Source of the DNA: Ferdinandcohnia sp047246645
Lineage (GTDB): Bacteria; Bacillota; Bacilli; Bacillales; Bacillaceae_L
DNA length: 64,000 bases
NCBI RefSeq assembly: GCF_047246645.1
Contig: NZ_JBFOKR010000013.1
Span: forward strand, 62,001-126,000
Direction: 5' to 3'
Shown here: positions 62,958 through 64,000 of the stretch, one piece after another
How the letters are laid out: the number at the start of each line of letters is the position of its first letter
Position numbering within the stretch: position 1 is the stretch's first letter
Program-made: the position numbers and the translations under genes
Notes under the pieces: model-generated
The model's input: the letters and a program-made list of their open reading frames with translations, nothing else
Databases searched by the model: none
What the model was told of the DNA's origin: nothing

Positions 62958-62972
62958 GCTCAAAATGAAAGT

Positions 62973-63018
62973 AAAAAACGGGAAAAAGCTGGTTAGCAGA
63001 CCAGCCTTTCCCGTTTTT
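62973..63018. terminator. Strong bidirectional terminator between the small gene and the riboswitch
   Basis: AAAAACGGGAAA pairs with TTTCCCGTTTTT and an inner GCTGGT stem pairs with ACCAGC. On the plus strand it ends the small membrane gene. On the minus strand it stands about 35 bp after the c-di-GMP aptamer and could be its expression platform. Confidence 0.9.
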
Positions 63019-63052
63019 AGTCGTCATCAAATAAAGGTAACCTTCCATTCTA

Positions 63053-63130
63053 TAGCAACCCGGCCGCCGTAGAGACTCAACTCCTTAGGCCCGTGGCTTT
63101 GCGTCATCGTCTTTCAACAATTTTGCCTTT
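63053..63130 (-). ncRNA. Cyclic di-GMP-I (GEMM-I) riboswitch aptamer, orphan
   Basis: On the minus strand the order of conserved elements is AAAGGCAAA, a stem AUUGUU/GACGAU closed by a GAAA tetraloop, the invariant GACGCAAAGCC, then GGGCCUAAGGAG and GGCGGCCGGGUUGC. These match the class I c-di-GMP aptamer (compare Vibrio Vc2: GCAAA-stem-GAAA-stem-GACGCAAAGCC). It begins 37 bp after the stop of the DNA-binding protein gene and is followed by a terminator. No minus-strand gene lies downstream until prfC, about 500 bp away with its own promoter. Confidence 0.87.
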
Positions 63131-63166
63131 TGTATAGTTTGGTTTAAGCTTTTTATCTATGATGAA

Positions 63167-63745
63167 TCATTGAACTACGCTGTTCACACGATTCATGCGC
63201 TGATATTTTCGTTGTATACTAATGGGACTTCTATTCAACCTTTTTCCGATATCAGTGAAGGTTGTTCCTGTCGAAACCAATTCAATCATCGAGTGAATTT
63301 CAACAGTTGTCCACGCTCTGTAATTGACTCTCTTTTGTTTCGAACGCTCCCCCTCTACCCAAGCAGGCTCAGGAACGATGGTTTGCTTTTCAATTTTTGA
63401 GAAATCAACTTTTTCTTTATGATTCTTTGCCCAATCCCAAAAATCTTCAGGCTTGATAAAGTAAAACTTTCTTGTATTACGTGTTGCTTTTCTAGTGTAC
63501 TTAAGACCATGGTTATCAATCCATAATTTTACAGACTTTGGATCAATTTTTAAAAGAGTAGCTAGCTCATGCATCGTAAGCTGCCCAGTAAAAGATTTAG
63601 TGTTTGATAGTCCCAAACGCTTAATCTTCAATTCTACAGCAGTCTCCGTACGATCCAGCTGATTAGAAATTGTTGAGATTTTCATTCTCCCAACGTTATC
63701 CTTCAAAAATTCTATCTCCTCAAATGTCCATGCTCGCTTCTTCAA
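63167..63745 (-). CDS. DNA-binding protein with SANT/Myb-like and HTH segments (192 aa)
   Basis: Residues 3-48 (RAWTFEEIEFLKDNVGRMK) and about 143-185 (RAWTTVEIHSMIELV) look like two SANT/Myb-type helix bundles. Between them a MerR/excisionase-like helix-turn-helix reads LTMHELATLLKIDPKSVKLWIDNHG. DNA binding is likely; the target is unknown. The TTG start at 63745 has GAGG 8 bases upstream. Its 3' end leads into the c-di-GMP riboswitch. I do not recognise a B. subtilis name. Confidence 0.78.
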   Translation of the reverse strand: MKKRAWTFEEIEFLKDNVGRMKISTISNQLDRTETAVELKIKRLGLSNTKSFTGQLTMHELATLLKIDPKSVKLWIDNHGLKYTRKATRNTRKFYFIKPEDFWDWAKNHKEKVDFSKIEKQTIVPEPAWVEGERSKQKRVNYRAWTTVEIHSMIELVSTGTTFTDIGKRLNRSPISIQRKYQRMNRVNSVVQ

Positions 63746-63758
63746 ATCAAATACCTCG

Positions 63759-63787
63759 TTTCATTCTTAAAATTACTAAGAATGAAA
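63759..63787 (-). promoter_or_regulatory. Hairpin/operator just upstream of the DNA-binding protein gene
   Basis: TTTCATTCTTA pairs with TAAGAATGAAA around a 7-base loop. It ends a few bases before the GAGG ribosome site. It could be an operator for self-control or a translation-limiting hairpin. Confidence 0.5.
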
Positions 63788-63880
63788 GGCCTTTGATGAC
63801 ATACCAACATAATATCATACTATAGTACCAAAAATACAGAAAAAACTATCACTTATCCACATTTTTCACACTACCCACAA

Positions 63881-63926
63881 TGGTGTCAGGCACCCAAGAA
63901 ATACATTTGTCCACCTCAGGCGGACA
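63881..63926. repeat. Dispersed two-palindrome repeat, copy 4
   Basis: TGGTGTCAGGCACCC (63881-63895), palindrome B in reverse with one end changed, and TGTCCACCTCAGGCGGACA (63908-63926), a variant of palindrome A. A perfect TTATCCACA lies at 63853-63861. The rest of 63927-64000 shows nothing else. Confidence 0.8.
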
Positions 63927-64000
63927 TCCGGGCGGATTTCCGTTCTTTTTCTAGATTTGTATGTTGTGTGATTCTTATATTTCATGTGTTCCCAAGAAAC

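Noticed and set aside
62551..62972. A minus-strand gene controlled by the c-di-GMP riboswitch
   Set aside because: Only a 14-codon frame without a ribosome site was found in this stretch before prfC.

Overview
The window is about 64 kb of AT-rich chromosome from an endospore-forming Bacillaceae (Bacillus sensu lato). The evidence is gene order shared with Bacillus subtilis: pgk-gapA-cggR; clpP; crh-whiA-yvcK-rapZ-yvcI; trxB-yvcD-hisI..hisZ; yvoF-ppaX-yvoD-lgt-hprK; yvlABCD; uvrA-uvrB-csbA. Almost all of this backbone is on the minus strand. The species cannot be named from the sequence alone.

Layout: 1-5.3 kb holds pgk (cut by the window edge), gapA, cggR with its operator, a glutaredoxin-like gene and rpoN (sigma-54) behind a cre-like site. 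5.4-9.2 kb holds a small unknown protein and a membrane protein/histidine kinase/LuxR-type regulator operon. 9.2-14.2 kb holds tRNA-Arg(CCG), a GC-rich palindromic repeat, clpP with a CtsR box, and the crh-whiA-yvcK-rapZ-yvcI block. 14.5-35.9 kb is a polyamine catabolism and uptake cluster lying between yvcI and trxB, which are neighbours in B. subtilis. 36-49 kb holds trxB, yvcD, the complete his operon and yvoF-ppaX-yvoD-lgt-hprK. 50-54.4 kb holds a KinB-like kinase, yvlDCBA behind a sigma-W-type promoter, and two tandem arrays of 52-bp units. 54.4-64 kb holds uvrA, uvrB, a DUF3231 protein, csbA, prfC, a 34-codon gene behind an FNR/CRP-like box, an orphan c-di-GMP-I riboswitch and a DNA-binding protein gene.

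The most striking part is the polyamine cluster. It encodes agmatine deiminase, N-carbamoylputrescine amidase, putrescine aminotransferase, an aminoaldehyde dehydrogenase, GABA aminotransferase and succinate-semialdehyde dehydrogenase, which together would carry agmatine to succinate. It also encodes a complete PotABCD transporter and a second four-gene operon: PuuB-like oxidase, C45 Ntn-hydrolase, a second aldehyde dehydrogenase, and a GNAT-nitrilase fusion whose nitrilase cysteine is serine. Eight transcription units each start with a -24/-12 sigma-54 promoter. One sigma-54 activator gene sits inside the cluster, and three intergenic regions carry paired near-palindromes at an exact 19-bp period, which are good candidates for its enhancer. 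I infer that the second operon is an acyl-protected analogue of the E. coli gamma-glutamylputrescine (Puu) pathway. An 81-residue lipoyl-fold protein without the usual modified lysine belongs to the same regulon, with unknown role.

Other notable items are a two-palindrome dispersed repeat present four times near DnaA-box-like 9-mers, and a c-di-GMP riboswitch with no gene downstream on its own strand.
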